Assembly (NCBI GenBank): GCA_020444075.1
Contig: JAHLLR010000014.1
Location: 24,354-88,353 of the forward strand
Origin: Deltaproteobacteria bacterium
Lineage (GTDB): Bacteria; Desulfobacterota; Desulfobacteria; Desulfobacterales; Desulfosarcinaceae
Direction of reading: 5' to 3'
Length of the DNA: 64,000 bases
Below are positions 8,471 through 18,481 of this stretch, piece by piece. Below the pieces are notes generated by a model, which saw only the letters and a program-made list of their open reading frames with translations, had not been told where the DNA came from and ran no database searches. A program made the position numbers and the translations under genes. Numbering within the stretch: position 1 is the stretch's first letter; the number at the start of each line of letters is the position of its first letter.

Positions 8471-9502
8471 ATGAACTCGAAAATTGATAGACGAATTACT
8501 GAAATCCTGAATAAAGCCGAGGATAGGGTGCCTGTCAGCCGGGAAGAAGCAATGACCCTGATGGGGGTGCAATTGCACACGCGGGCGTGCTATGCCATCA
8601 TGGAGACGGCCAACCGGTTGTCTCGCGCGCAATTCGGCAACAAGGGCGAAAACCACTATCACATCGGGCTGAATGTCGAGCCGTGTCCGATGGATTGCCT
8701 TTTCTGCAGCCTTACGCGCAAGGCCGGAATTTTCAAAGAGAAGATCGAATTTCCCTTGGATCAGATTGTCGCCTGGGCCAAGCAGGCGGAACAGCATGGT
8801 GCCGATGGCCTGAACCTGATGACCACCGGAACCTATCCGTTCGCACGGCTGCTGGAAGTCGGCCGTTTGCTCAAAACGGAGACCGCCGTCCCCCTGGTGG
8901 CCAACACCAGGGATATCAATCACCGCGAAGGAGAAGCGCTGCTCGAGGCCGGTTTCGTGGGGGCCTACCACGCGGTCCGGCTGGGTGAGGGCCGCGATAC
9001 GCCCTTTGACCGTGAAAAACGCATTCGGACCATACAGGTGTTCCGTGACGTCGGATTGCTCTGGATGAACTGCGTCGAGCCGGTTGGACCGGAGCACGCG
9101 GCCGATGAAATTGTGGACCTGATGCTGCTGGCTCGGGATTTCGGTGCGGCCTACAGCGGAGTCATGCGGCGAATCAATTTTCCAGGATCGCCCATGGAAC
9201 GATTCGGCATGATCAGCGAGCTTGAAATGGCCCGTCTGGTCGCCATCAGCCGTCTGGTCATGGGTGATGTGCCCAAGGCCCACTGCACCCATGAACCCCA
9301 TACGGCTTCTCTCATGGCCGGCGCCAACCTGTTTTTCCCCGAGGTGGGTTCCAGCCCCAGGGACGGCAGAGCCGATACCGAAAAGGGCCGGGGCACCGGC
9401 ATAGAGCGTTGCCAGCGCATGCAGCGGGAAATGGAATGGGATCCCTCGCTGCCATCAAACTGTTTTGAAATGAAAGCAGCCAATGCGGCGGTTGTCACAT
9501 AA
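8471..9502 (+). CDS. Radical SAM enzyme, BioB/HydE/PylB-like
   Basis: The [4Fe-4S]-SAM motif is C72-x3-C76-x2-C79 (EPCPMDCLFC), with the canonical aromatic residue before the last Cys. The preceding GNKGENHYHIGLNVE and the C-terminal region (HCTHEPHTASLMAGANLFF, then TEKGRGTG) match the (beta/alpha)8 barrel and BATS-like tail of the biotin synthase/HydE/PylB clade. It lacks the extra Cys pattern of true BioB, so I do not call biotin synthesis. The ATG at 8471 follows GGAAG; an upstream TTG at 8456 is less likely. The gene is 19 bases before the substrate-binding protein of an ABC importer, suggesting joint processing of an imported small molecule. Product unknown. Confidence 0.85.
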   Translation: MNSKIDRRITEILNKAEDRVPVSREEAMTLMGVQLHTRACYAIMETANRLSRAQFGNKGENHYHIGLNVEPCPMDCLFCSLTRKAGIFKEKIEFPLDQIVAWAKQAEQHGADGLNLMTTGTYPFARLLEVGRLLKTETAVPLVANTRDINHREGEALLEAGFVGAYHAVRLGEGRDTPFDREKRIRTIQVFRDVGLLWMNCVEPVGPEHAADEIVDLMLLARDFGAAYSGVMRRINFPGSPMERFGMISELEMARLVAISRLVMGDVPKAHCTHEPHTASLMAGANLFFPEVGSSPRDGRADTEKGRGTGIERCQRMQREMEWDPSLPSNCFEMKAANAAVVT

Positions 9503-9521
9503 CCCGGCAAGGAGAAACGGC

Positions 9522-10475
9522 ATGCCATGTAAAAAAACGGGGTTTGGCTGGATTGCGGTCCTGATCCTGTCGCTGCTTCCCCCATTTGCCTTAGCGGGTG
9601 AAACGGTCCGCATCGGTACATGGAAAACACCGCAGACGATCCAGCCATTTTTTTATGAGCGGTTTCTGCCGGATGCGATGCAAAGCCAAATCCTGTCCTT
9701 CACCAATCCGGCGGATCAAAAAACGGCCCTTCTGGCCGGAAGCCTGGACATGTGCGGCACCACCCTGGCGCATGCCATATATTCCGCCTGCGCCGGCCAA
9801 CCGGTTGTGGTCGTAGCGGCACTTTGCAACAAATGCTCTGCCCTCGTGGTAAAAAAGGATGGTCCGATTCAATCCGAAAAGGATCTCCAGGGCAAAACCA
9901 TCGGCTATGTCCCGGGCACCATGCATGAAATCCTGCTTCGGGAGACTCTGACCCGCAACGGCATTTCACCTGAAAAGGATGTCAAGCTGATCCGGGTCGA
10001 TTTTTTCGACATGGGAACGGCACTTGCGCGCGGAAGCATCGATGCCTTTCTTTCCGGAGAGCCGTTGCCTACCCTGGCGGTGAGTCAGGGATACGGCAGC
10101 ATTCTTTCATACCCTTACTACACCGATTCAGTCGGCACGATAAACGCCGCGATGATTGTCCGGCGCGCCAGTATTGACAAGCACCCCGAAAGGGTGTCCC
10201 TGCTGGTTCTCGCGCACGCCCGGGCAACCCGCTATTTAAGGGCGCATCCGGAGGAGTGGCTGGATAAAGCCTCCGGTTTCGGAACCCCGATGGAGGTGTT
10301 AAAAAAGGCCGCTCCAAACATGGAACTTGCCTGGGAGATGGACGATACCTTCGTCCAGAAGGCCAAAGCCCTGGGCAGCCGAATGCAGGCCTTGGGCATC
10401 ATCGACCGTCAACCAGATTACAATCGGCTGTTTGACCTGTCCTTTGTCAGACAGGCCAAGGAAAAACGCGAATGA
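9522..10475 (+). CDS. ABC transporter substrate-binding protein, NitT/TauT-like
   Basis: This periplasmic binding protein of 317 residues has an N-terminal signal peptide (GFGWIAVLILSLLPPFALA, cleavage after ALA near residue 25). The fold type is suggested by GETVRIGTWKTPQ, LLAGSLDMCGTTLAHAI, LQGKTIGYVPGTMHEILLRE and a later helix-rich C-terminus, as in the NMT1/SsuA/TauA group that binds nitrate, sulfonates, thiamine precursors or similar. The CNKCSALVV segment is unusual. The ligand cannot be predicted. The ATG at 9522 has AAGGAG eight bases upstream; an earlier in-frame ATG at 9483 would overlap the radical SAM gene and bury the signal peptide. Confidence 0.85.
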   Translation: MPCKKTGFGWIAVLILSLLPPFALAGETVRIGTWKTPQTIQPFFYERFLPDAMQSQILSFTNPADQKTALLAGSLDMCGTTLAHAIYSACAGQPVVVVAALCNKCSALVVKKDGPIQSEKDLQGKTIGYVPGTMHEILLRETLTRNGISPEKDVKLIRVDFFDMGTALARGSIDAFLSGEPLPTLAVSQGYGSILSYPYYTDSVGTINAAMIVRRASIDKHPERVSLLVLAHARATRYLRAHPEEWLDKASGFGTPMEVLKKAAPNMELAWEMDDTFVQKAKALGSRMQALGIIDRQPDYNRLFDLSFVRQAKEKRE

Positions 10476-11275
10476 ACCCTTTCCCGTCCAATGCCGGCTG
10501 GGTCAATCGGATATCACCCTGGTTTCTGCCGGTCGTATTCTTCCTGACCTGGTTTGCCGTCAGCGAAACGGGCATGGTGCCCACTTATCTGTTGCCGCAC
10601 CCCAAAGATATCCTCGCCGCCGCCTCGACGTATATCTTCAGCGAAGCCGGCCAGGGGCCTTACGCAGGCCGCTTCTTTAAGGACCTTGTCGCCAGCAGCC
10701 TGAGAGTCGTGTCCGGTTTCGGCCTGGCGGCATCGGCAGGCATCCCCCTTGGCCTCCTTTCCGGCCGAATCGCCGCCGTCAACCGCATGGTAGGCATGAC
10801 CATCAATGCGCTGCGCGCCGTTCCCGGAATCAGCTGGCTGCCCCTGGCGATGGTCTGGTTCGGCATCGGTCTGAAGACCACCGTTTTTCTGGTGGCCCTG
10901 GCAGCCTTTTTCCCCATATACCTCAACGCCGAGGCCGGTGCCCGTCAGGTCAGCCCGATCCTGCTCCAGGCCGGGGCGATGATGGGCGTTCATCGCCTGC
11001 GGGGGACGTTTGCGATCCTCATACCGGCGGCCATGCCGCAGATCATCACCGGGCTGCGCCTGGGGATGGGCATCTCCTGGGCCTATCTGGTTCTGGGCGA
11101 ACTCACCGGCGTTCCTGACGGGTTGGGCGCCCTCATCATGGATGCGCGCATGCTCGGACGCATCGACGTTATTATCGTTGGCATCCTGATGATCGCCCTG
11201 ATCGGCCGGATGTGTGACCTGGGCCTTAACCAGCTGTTGCGGCTGAGTTTTAAAAGCGCGCGGAGGATGCCGTGA
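10472..11275 (+). CDS. ABC transporter permease, NitT/TauT-like
   Basis: This is a 267-residue inner-membrane protein with about six hydrophobic segments. The conserved cytoplasmic EAA loop is visible as GAMMGVHRLRGTFAILIPAA followed by MPQIITGLRLGMG, where the ATPase docks. Sequence such as NALRAVPGISWLPLAMVWFG is characteristic of SsuC/TauC-type permeases. It overlaps the binding-protein stop by four bases (ATGA) and ends in a GTGA overlap with the ATPase, so the three importer genes are translationally coupled. Confidence 0.9.
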   Translation: MNPFPSNAGWVNRISPWFLPVVFFLTWFAVSETGMVPTYLLPHPKDILAAASTYIFSEAGQGPYAGRFFKDLVASSLRVVSGFGLAASAGIPLGLLSGRIAAVNRMVGMTINALRAVPGISWLPLAMVWFGIGLKTTVFLVALAAFFPIYLNAEAGARQVSPILLQAGAMMGVHRLRGTFAILIPAAMPQIITGLRLGMGISWAYLVLGELTGVPDGLGALIMDARMLGRIDVIIVGILMIALIGRMCDLGLNQLLRLSFKSARRMP

Positions 11276-12066
11276 CGGCCCGTTTGCACCTTGTCGATCA
11301 GCGAACCGAAGCGATGCCGGCTATCCTTGACGTCGCCGCCCTGAGCAAGCAGTTCAGCACCAACGGGATCAACCCGGTTGTCGTACTGCAGGATATCCGC
11401 TTTTCCGCCCGGCGGGGGGAGATGATCTGCTTTCTGGGAAGAAGCGGGTGCGGCAAGTCCACCCTGCTGAAAATCCTGGCCGGCTTTATACCGCCCAGCA
11501 GCGGTTCGGTACAATTGAACGGACGGCCGGTCGGACGGCCCGGACCGGACCGGTGCGTGGTGTTTCAGGAAGACGCGCTGTTCCCCTGGCTGACAGTCAA
11601 AGAGAACATCGCCTTTGGGTTGAAAGGCCGAAAGCTGAGCCGCAGGGAGCGGGAGCGGGAAGTGGATCGGTTCGTCTCCCTGGTCGGTCTGGACGGTTTT
11701 GCCGATTATCTGCCCCAGGCGATCTCCGGCGGGATGAAGCAGCGCGTTTCACTGGCCCGGGTCCTGATTCTCCAGCCGGAAGTCCTGCTCATGGATGAGC
11801 CGTTCGCCGCTCTGGATGCCCAGACGCGCGAGGAGATGCAGAACCTGCTGCTCGATCTGTGGAAGGAGTTTTCCCATACCGTTCTTTTCGTCACCCATGA
11901 TGTGAATGAGGCGGTATTGCTCGCCGACCGGATCATTCTCATGGAAAAGGCTCCCGGGCGCATCCGGGAAGACATAACCATCAAACTGCCCCGGCCGAGA
12001 AAAAAAGACAGCGCCCCCTTCTTCAATCAGTGCCGCGTAATGATGGCTAAGATCAATCAGGTTTGA
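11272..12066 (+). CDS. ABC transporter ATP-binding protein, NitT/TauT-like
   Basis: This nucleotide-binding subunit powers the importer. Walker A is GRSGCGKST at about residues 56-64, the signature is ISGGMKQRVSLAR (the usual first Leu is Ile), Walker B is VLLMDEPFAALD, and the switch His is in LFVTHDVNEA. The Q-loop lies in CVVFQEDALFPWLTV. Its length of 264 residues is typical. The start is a GTG at 11272 overlapping the permease stop and preceded by GGAGG. A later ATG (residue 15) is possible. The gene is convergent with the TolC-type gene, 30 bases away. Confidence 0.92.
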   Translation: MTARLHLVDQRTEAMPAILDVAALSKQFSTNGINPVVVLQDIRFSARRGEMICFLGRSGCGKSTLLKILAGFIPPSSGSVQLNGRPVGRPGPDRCVVFQEDALFPWLTVKENIAFGLKGRKLSRREREREVDRFVSLVGLDGFADYLPQAISGGMKQRVSLARVLILQPEVLLMDEPFAALDAQTREEMQNLLLDLWKEFSHTVLFVTHDVNEAVLLADRIILMEKAPGRIREDITIKLPRPRKKDSAPFFNQCRVMMAKINQV

Positions 12067-12096
12067 TTCGAACGCAGGTGACAAGGCCCGGTTCTA

Positions 12097-13725
12097 TTAT
12101 TTTGAAAGGGTCACCGTTTCGCGCCCGGGGGCGGAAATTCCACGGCGCTCGAGCAGCGATCCGTCCTGCCGGTAAAGATCGATCAACGCCTTGAGGTAGT
12201 TGACCAGGCCCCGCACCTCAGCGATGCGGCTGGCCAGCAGATCCCGCTGGGCTTGAGCCACCAGAAAGCTGGTTGATTTTCCCACGCGCAGTTTTTCCGT
12301 TTCGGTGCGCAGTTTTTCCTCATCGAACATGCGGGTGACCGATGAGGCGGTAATCTGCTGCTTGGTGCGGTTGACTTCGATGTAGGCCGTGCGGACGTCG
12401 ACTTCCACAAGCTGTGAGAGGTTCTCCAGCGCTTTTTGCGATTGGTCCTGGGTCAGCCGTGCCCGCCGGTGAAGCGCTTTTGCCTCCCGATTGAAAACAG
12501 GATAGTTGAACCTCAGGCCGACCAGCGCGTCATAACTGTCTTCGTTGATATTTTCAACGGAGCCACCAAAGGAATTGGCATATCCGCTTTTGCCGAGGGT
12601 GATAAAAAGATCCATCACGGGCAACAATCCGTTGCGGGTTTTGACCAGCTCCAGATCGCCGCGCACAGTTTCCAGCCGGGCCTGGTTCAATATCGGCCGC
12701 ATGCGGTTTGATACGGCCGCATGCACCTCAACGTCCTCCAGTTTGATGTCGGGCAGCGTCGGTTGATGGATCAGTTCAATTTCCCGTTGCCAGAATCCGG
12801 GCCCGGCGGGATTGAGCAACCGCAGCAGCTGCAGGTGAATCGATTCCCTGTTGGCCCTGGCTTCGATGAGCGCCTGCTCCTGCGCCGCCACCTCGGCCTG
12901 GACGGCCGCCAATTCAGCTCTGGCCAAGCGGCCGACGGTGATCAGTTGATTGGTTTCGTTGAGTTGCTGACGGGCGACTTTCAGTGATTCGTCGACGATT
13001 TCGATCTGACGCCGGGCCAGCGCATAGTCCCAGTACGTGCGTTCCACCTCGGCCACCAGAAACTCGGTAAACCCACGCAGTTCATATTCCGACATGCGCG
13101 TATCCAGACGTGCCTGCCGCAGCCGGGCCAGGTTCACGTCGGTTCCGTATCCTTTCAGCAGCGCCTGGCTGACCGTCATCCCCAGACGGGTCGAGAAAAA
13201 GCGGTCATCGTAAAGCGAGGCGTCATCGAGTTGCGTGCCGGCTTCCAGGGCGACCGCCGTGCCGGTCGGGAAATATTGCTCCAGAGCAATGATGCCTTCG
13301 GCGGCATCGGTGGTAAACTCCTCCGTTTCCGATCCGGTTCTTGCGAGGCGTTCGCCTTTCACCCTGCCGGCGGAAACCTCGGCGTTTACCACCGGATCAA
13401 AGGCGGCTTTTTCCTGATCTTCAAGGGTTTGCCGGATCGATGGATTCAATCGCTGCACCACCAGCGAGCGGTTGTTTTCAAGGCAAAGCAAAACGGCTTC
13501 GGTGAGGGTGACTTTCAACGGTCCGGGCGGCACCGTTCGCGTTGGCCTCGCTTCGGGCGGTTCAGTAGTCACCAGGCCCAGGTTCACCGCTGTATCGGCA
13601 GGGTCATTCGGCCCGCCCGCCATGCGGTCAATCCGTTTTTCGACCGGGGCGCAGGCCCCCGACATCATCAATAATCCGCAACCGGCAAGCAACGCCAACC
13701 AGCGATGGTGACATCTTGCGACCAT
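12097..13725 (-). CDS. TolC-family outer-membrane efflux protein, probable lipoprotein
   Basis: The protein is 542 residues from the start I choose. It has a signal ending in a lipobox-like MMSGAC, then about 60 residues of linker and two repeats of the OEP domain with long coiled-coil helices (GRLARAELAAVQAEVAAQEQ; VEVDVRTAYIEVNRTKQQI). It should form the outer-membrane channel of the RND pump encoded by the divergent genes at 14064-18364. The frame is open for 33 more codons upstream, but that extension lies in a repeat element (13742-13832). The ATG at 13725 has AAAGGA upstream and starts directly before the signal peptide. A divergent operon with MFP and RND is common. Confidence 0.87.
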   Translation of the reverse strand: MVARCHHRWLALLAGCGLLMMSGACAPVEKRIDRMAGGPNDPADTAVNLGLVTTEPPEARPTRTVPPGPLKVTLTEAVLLCLENNRSLVVQRLNPSIRQTLEDQEKAAFDPVVNAEVSAGRVKGERLARTGSETEEFTTDAAEGIIALEQYFPTGTAVALEAGTQLDDASLYDDRFFSTRLGMTVSQALLKGYGTDVNLARLRQARLDTRMSEYELRGFTEFLVAEVERTYWDYALARRQIEIVDESLKVARQQLNETNQLITVGRLARAELAAVQAEVAAQEQALIEARANRESIHLQLLRLLNPAGPGFWQREIELIHQPTLPDIKLEDVEVHAAVSNRMRPILNQARLETVRGDLELVKTRNGLLPVMDLFITLGKSGYANSFGGSVENINEDSYDALVGLRFNYPVFNREAKALHRRARLTQDQSQKALENLSQLVEVDVRTAYIEVNRTKQQITASSVTRMFDEEKLRTETEKLRVGKSTSFLVAQAQRDLLASRIAEVRGLVNYLKALIDLYRQDGSLLERRGISAPGRETVTLSK

Positions 13726-13741
13726 TTTATCAGATCCTTTT

Positions 13742-13832
13742 GAACCGCGATAGCGAGCGAACGGGGAATCGATTTTCATCCTTACGGTGAAGATTCCCCG
13801 TGGCTTGCCGCGGGGAGGGTTCAATCCCGTTG
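13742..13832 (-). repeat. Interspersed palindrome-containing repeat, copy 2 of 2
   Basis: Read on the minus strand this matches the segment at 2921-2994: CTCCCCGCGGCAAGCC, ATCTTCACCGTAAGGAT, CGTTCGCTCGC. Internally it contains GGGGAAT and ATTCCCC as an inverted repeat. It occupies most of the gap between the divergent tolC-like and MFP genes and creates a false in-frame extension of the tolC-like ORF. The remaining gap to 14063 is AT-richer and may hold the divergent promoters. Confidence 0.65.
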
Positions 13833-14063
13833 TCGACCGACAGCGTCGGTTGGGTATAATTTTCAGGTGTTTTTATAACACGCTCGCCAGGAAAAAACAG
13901 GTCTATCATCGCATCGCTTCCGGGTGTGCCTGCACCGATCATTTTTTCTTTGCCATATCAGTATTAAACATGCAATGTCACTATCGCGGTGGGAGTATAA
14001 AACGATTGGAAACATAGGTGTGCACGCCATGTGCGGGGCTGACCATAAAAAAGGCATTTCATC

Positions 14064-15278
14064 ATGAAATCGGGCGGTTCTAAAATATTTGGCCTGACGA
14101 TGCTTGCGATTGGCGCAGCAGTGGCATCCGGCTGGGTAATTTTCGGTCAATTTCAGGATCGGGGCAGCTTGAGCAAGGGCGCTAAAGCGCTGCGACCGGT
14201 GCCGGTGCAAGTGGCTGCGATCGAGCACGGGCCGATCGCCCTGCAGCGCACATTCAGCGGGGAGCTGGAAGCGCTGACAGAGTTTGTCGTTGCGCCGAAA
14301 GTCAGCGGCCGCGTGGAGCGCGTACTCGTGAATATCGCCGATCAGGTCAAGCGGGGCCAGGTTGTGGCCGAACTGGACAATGACGAATATGTTCAGGCGG
14401 TAGCCCAGGCCCAGGCCGATCTGGAAGTGGCCAGGGCCAACCTGTCCGAGGCCGGGAGCGCTCTGGAAATTGCCAATCGCGAGTATAAGCGCAGCGAGTC
14501 GCTGTTCAAGCGCGGGATCGCATCCGATTCCGAATTCGATGCCGCCGGGCAGGATCAGATGGCCAAACAGGCCCAGGTCAAAGTCGCTGCGGCCCAGGTG
14601 GCAAAGGCCCTGTCATCGCTGGAGACCGCCAATATCCGGCTCGGCTATACCCAGGTAACCGCGGGATGGACCAACGGCAACGAGCATCGCGTCGTGGCTG
14701 AGCGCTATATGGACGAGGGGCAGACCGTCGCTGCCAATGCGCCCCTGCTGCTGATCGTCGAACTGAATCCCATCGTCGGGGTGGTTTTCGTCACCGAGAG
14801 AGACTACGCGAATCTGAGCGCCGGGCAGCTGGTTTCGTTGACCACGGATGCCTATCCGGGTGAATCGTTTACGGGCCGAATCGATCGCATTGCCCCGGTT
14901 TTTCGCAAATCCACCCGGCAGGCGCGAATCGAAATGACCATCGACAATCCGCAGCACCGATTCAAACCCGGCATGTTCATCCGGGCCACCGTAGTGCTAT
15001 CCCAGTTGGCGGAAGCCACCATCGTTCCGGAGCAGGCCTTGACCATCCGCGACGACAGGGACGGTGTTTTCATCGTCAGTGAAGATGGGCGATCGGTAAG
15101 CTGGCGCGAAGTAACCATCGGCATCCGCGACGGCGAGCGGGTGCAGGTGGACGGCGAGGGGCTGTCCGGTCGGGTCGTCACCCTTGGGCTGCAACTGGTA
15201 AAGGAAGGTTCATCCATCACCATTCCTATCGGGCAGAACGAACCCGCTGCCGGCCCGAAAAAGGTTGATGTCCAATGA
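14064..15278 (+). CDS. RND efflux periplasmic adaptor (membrane fusion protein)
   Basis: This 404-residue protein links the RND pump to the TolC channel. An N-terminal membrane anchor ([18 protein letters not shown]) is followed by the split lipoyl-like half [24 protein letters not shown]. Next come an alpha-hairpin with heptad-like Ala/Gln/Glu repeats (about residues 105-190), the second lipoyl half, a beta-barrel region ([20 protein letters not shown]) and a membrane-proximal domain. The family can export drugs, solvents or metals; nothing here fixes the substrate. It overlaps the pump gene start by four bases. Confidence 0.92.
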   Translation: MKSGGSKIFGLTMLAIGAAVASGWVIFGQFQDRGSLSKGAKALRPVPVQVAAIEHGPIALQRTFSGELEALTEFVVAPKVSGRVERVLVNIADQVKRGQVVAELDNDEYVQAVAQAQADLEVARANLSEAGSALEIANREYKRSESLFKRGIASDSEFDAAGQDQMAKQAQVKVAAAQVAKALSSLETANIRLGYTQVTAGWTNGNEHRVVAERYMDEGQTVAANAPLLLIVELNPIVGVVFVTERDYANLSAGQLVSLTTDAYPGESFTGRIDRIAPVFRKSTRQARIEMTIDNPQHRFKPGMFIRATVVLSQLAEATIVPEQALTIRDDRDGVFIVSEDGRSVSWREVTIGIRDGERVQVDGEGLSGRVVTLGLQLVKEGSSITIPIGQNEPAAGPKKVDVQ

Positions 15279-18200
15279 ATCTGCCGCGCTACAGCGTCAA
15301 ACGCCCGATTTTCACGACAATGGTGACCCTGATCCTGGTCATCCTCGGGGCCGTCTCTCTGAGCCGGCTGCAGATCGACATGCTGCCCAACATCGAGCTG
15401 CCGACATTGAGCATCCGAACGGATTACGAAGGTGCCAGTCCCGAGGTGATGGAACGGCTGGTCTCCCAGATCATCGAAGAGATCGTGGCCACGGTGCCCG
15501 GCGTCGAGGAGATCACCTCGACATCCTCGGAGGGCCGCAGCACGGTGAATGTCAGTTTCGTGTGGGGTACGTCAATCGATACCGCGGCGATTGACGTACA
15601 GGGCAAACTCGAAGATGAGATCAACGAACTGCCGGATGATATCGTCAGACCCCGCATCCGCAAATTCGACATCGCCAGCTTTCCGGTCGTGCTGCTGGGC
15701 ATTTCGAGCGACCTCGATCCCGTGGAGCTCACGGAGCTGATTGAAGATCAGATCCGTTACCGCTTTGCCCGCATTCCGGGGGTAGCGCAGGTTGACGTCT
15801 GGGGAGGCTTTAACCGGGAGGTCCGGATTGAACTCGACCCGGACCGGATCCAGGCCGTCGGTCTGCCGCTGGACCGGGTGATCGACGCCATTGGCGATGC
15901 CAACCTCGATCTTCCGGCGGGAAAAATCGAGCAGGGACGCTATGAGGTCATGCTGCGGGCACCGGCCGAGTTTGTCAACCTCGATCAGATTCGGGACACG
16001 GTCATCGTCCAGCGCGACGGTGCCGCCATCACGCTGGGTCAAATTGCCGAGGTCAAAGACACCTATGAGAAGCTGACCCGGATTGTGCGCGTCAACGGCG
16101 GACGCGGACTGCGCGTGGCGATTCGCAAACAGGCCAATGCCAACACCGTCGATGTGGCCAAGCGCATCCTGGCTGAAATTGAAGCGGCCAATAAGGCATT
16201 TCCTCAGATCAGCATCGTCCCGGTCATCAACCAGGGCAATTATATTGAACGATCAATCGTCAATGTCGCCCGTTCGGTGCTTTACGGCGGCGGACTGGCC
16301 ATCCTGGTCCTGCTGTTTTTTCTGCGCAACATCCGCAGCACCATGGTGATTTCGCTGTCGATCCCGATCTCGATCGTGACGACGTTTGCATTGATCTTCT
16401 TCGGAGGTTTCACCATCAACCTGATGACATTAGGCGGGCTGGCCCTGGGGGTGGGCATGATGGTCGACAGTTCCATCGTCGTGCTCGAAAACATCTTCCG
16501 CCGCCGCAGCGAGAATGGTGAAGCGGCGGAGGACGCATCCGTGGAAGGCGCCCGGGAGGTCGGGCCGGCAATCATCGCCAGCACCATCACCACGCTGGTC
16601 ATTTTCCTGCCGTTGATTTTCGTGCGCGGAGTGTCGGGCATCCTCTTCAAGGAGATGGCCTACGTGATCATCTTTGCGCTGATCTGCTCGCTGATGCTCT
16701 CCTTGAGCCTGGTGCCCATGCTGGCGTCCAAGCTTCTGAAGTCAAACCAACAGCTCCCCAAGGATCCGGCGGCACAGACGCAAGGCTGGGCCACTGCCGC
16801 CACTAAAGTTTCTTCGAGTCTCGTCAACGCCTATCTGGATCTGCTGCGCTGGGTTCTGAACCATCGTCTGATTTCCATCTTTGCCGCGGCTGCAGTGCTC
16901 GGTGCCAGCCTGCTGCTCCTGCCCCTGATTGGCAGTGAATTTATGCCCCCCAGTGACGAGGGAGAAGTCCGCGTAACCGGTAAGATGGAAATCGGCACCC
17001 GGCTCGATCTGGTCGATCGGCAGACACGCATCATGGAGGGGATCGTTCAACCGGTCGTGCCCGAGGTCGTGTCATCGGTGGTCAGTGTCGGTGCCTTCGG
17101 CTGGCGGACCGATGCGGGCTCAGAGGGTGAAATAAGCCTGTCCCTGCTTTCCGTCGGCCAGCGAAAACGCTCCAATGTGGAAATCGCCCAGGACCTGCGT
17201 CGTCGACTGGAAGGGCGTATTCCCGGTATGGAGATCCGTGTCCGTGCACCCCAGGGCCAGTTTATTATGGAGAGAATCCTGGGCGGTGACGAGGGGTTGA
17301 CCGTCGAGATACGCGGCTTCGAACTGGCCACGCTCGACGCGCTTGCCCGCAGCGTTGCGGCATTGATTGAAGATGTGCCGGGCATCACGGACATCGAGAC
17401 CAGCACGGAAGCCGGCATCCCCCAGCAGGAAATCCGCGTGAACCGCGACAAAATCGCCGATCTGGGCCTGAGCGTCCGCGACGTCACCCAACTCCTTCAA
17501 ACCGCGGTGGCCGGTTCCAAAGCCGGGGAGTACCGGACGGCGGGCAATTCCTATCGCATTCTCGTGCAGCTCAAGGATGCCGGGAAACGCTCTTTGGACG
17601 AAATCCTCAACCTCACCCTGACCACCGCATCCGGTGAAATCGTGGCGCTGCGCAACGTCGTCACGTCCGAATCGAGCCGGGGCCCGGTCCTGATCGACCG
17701 CAAGGACCAGCAGCGACGGGTGACGGTTCGCGCCAACATTTCGGGGCGCGATCTGGGTTCGGTGGCCCTTGAGGTGCTCGATTTATTGGACCAGATTCCT
17801 CGTCCGGTCGGCTATGATCTGAAAGTTGCCGGCAATTTCGAAGAACAGCAAAAGGCCTTCAGGGAACTGGTGGTCTCCCTCGTGCTGGCGCTCGTCCTCG
17901 TATACATGGTGCTGGCCTGTCAATATGAATCCCTGCGGGATCCGCTGGTCGTCATGTTTTCCGTTCCCTTGGCCGCGGTCGGCGTGCTGGTGACCCTGTT
18001 CGTGACGAAAACCACATTGAATGTGCAGTCCTACATCGGATGCATCATGCTGGGGGGGATCGTGGTCAACAACGCCATCCTTCTGGTGGATCAGGCCGGC
18101 CGATTGATACAATACGGAATGCATACCCACGATGCCCTGATCGAGGCCGGTCGCCGCCGATTGCGGCCGATACTGATGACGACGTTGACCACCATCCTCG

Positions 18201-18364
18201 GCCTGCTGCCTCTGGCGCTCGGGATCGGCGAAGGATCCGAGGCCCAGGCTCCCCTGGCCCGGGCGGTTGTCGGCGGCCTCACCGGATCGACCCTGATCAC
18301 GCTGGTTCTTATCCCGGTGGTCTATTCATTGTTTCATCCCGACTCGAAGACCACCTGCAGCTGA
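15275..18364 (+). CDS. RND efflux pump inner-membrane subunit, AcrB/HAE1-like
   Basis: The 1029 residues show the duplicated RND architecture: TM1 near residues 10-30, a large periplasmic loop, TM2-6, then a second half with the same plan. The proton-relay region reads [20 protein letters not shown] at about residue 390-408. There is one Asp where AcrB has two adjacent Asp, a pattern seen in several non-enteric HAE1 members. The second half includes [20 protein letters not shown] and [17 protein letters not shown] metal-pump signatures are not evident, so I favour organic substrates, with low certainty. It follows the adaptor with ATGA overlap. A TetR gene lies downstream. Confidence 0.93.
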   Translation: MNLPRYSVKRPIFTTMVTLILVILGAVSLSRLQIDMLPNIELPTLSIRTDYEGASPEVMERLVSQIIEEIVATVPGVEEITSTSSEGRSTVNVSFVWGTSIDTAAIDVQGKLEDEINELPDDIVRPRIRKFDIASFPVVLLGISSDLDPVELTELIEDQIRYRFARIPGVAQVDVWGGFNREVRIELDPDRIQAVGLPLDRVIDAIGDANLDLPAGKIEQGRYEVMLRAPAEFVNLDQIRDTVIVQRDGAAITLGQIAEVKDTYEKLTRIVRVNGGRGLRVAIRKQANANTVDVAKRILAEIEAANKAFPQISIVPVINQGNYIERSIVNVARSVLYGGGLAILVLLFFLRNIRSTMVISLSIPISIVTTFALIFFGGFTINLMTLGGLALGVGMMVDSSIVVLENIFRRRSENGEAAEDASVEGAREVGPAIIASTITTLVIFLPLIFVRGVSGILFKEMAYVIIFALICSLMLSLSLVPMLASKLLKSNQQLPKDPAAQTQGWATAATKVSSSLVNAYLDLLRWVLNHRLISIFAAAAVLGASLLLLPLIGSEFMPPSDEGEVRVTGKMEIGTRLDLVDRQTRIMEGIVQPVVPEVVSSVVSVGAFGWRTDAGSEGEISLSLLSVGQRKRSNVEIAQDLRRRLEGRIPGMEIRVRAPQGQFIMERILGGDEGLTVEIRGFELATLDALARSVAALIEDVPGITDIETSTEAGIPQQEIRVNRDKIADLGLSVRDVTQLLQTAVAGSKAGEYRTAGNSYRILVQLKDAGKRSLDEILNLTLTTASGEIVALRNVVTSESSRGPVLIDRKDQQRRVTVRANISGRDLGSVALEVLDLLDQIPRPVGYDLKVAGNFEEQQKAFRELVVSLVLALVLVYMVLACQYESLRDPLVVMFSVPLAAVGVLVTLFVTKTTLNVQSYIGCIMLGGIVVNNAILLVDQAGRLIQYGMHTHDALIEAGRRRLRPILMTTLTTILGLLPLALGIGEGSEAQAPLARAVVGGLTGSTLITLVLIPVVYSLFHPDSKTTCS

Positions 18365-18383
18365 TCCTTTTGAACATTTTGTA

Positions 18384-18412
18384 TTGACAAGACCGACCGG
18401 TCTGACTTAAAA
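18384..18412 (+). promoter_or_regulatory. Promoter with TetR-type operator in the spacer
   Basis: TTGACA (18384-18389) and TTAAAA (18407-18412) are 17 bases apart. The spacer carries AGACCGACCGGTCT (18390-18403), an imperfect dyad of the kind bound by many TetR repressors of fatty-acid and efflux genes. A second dyad, GAGCGTTCGCTC, lies about 15 bases downstream of the -10. The position before the TetR gene suggests autoregulation. Confidence 0.6.
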
Positions 18413-18481
18413 ACGTGAAAATACGACTGAGCGTTCGCTCGGATTTTTACCTGAAAATAATGTATCCCATATCATTACTGA

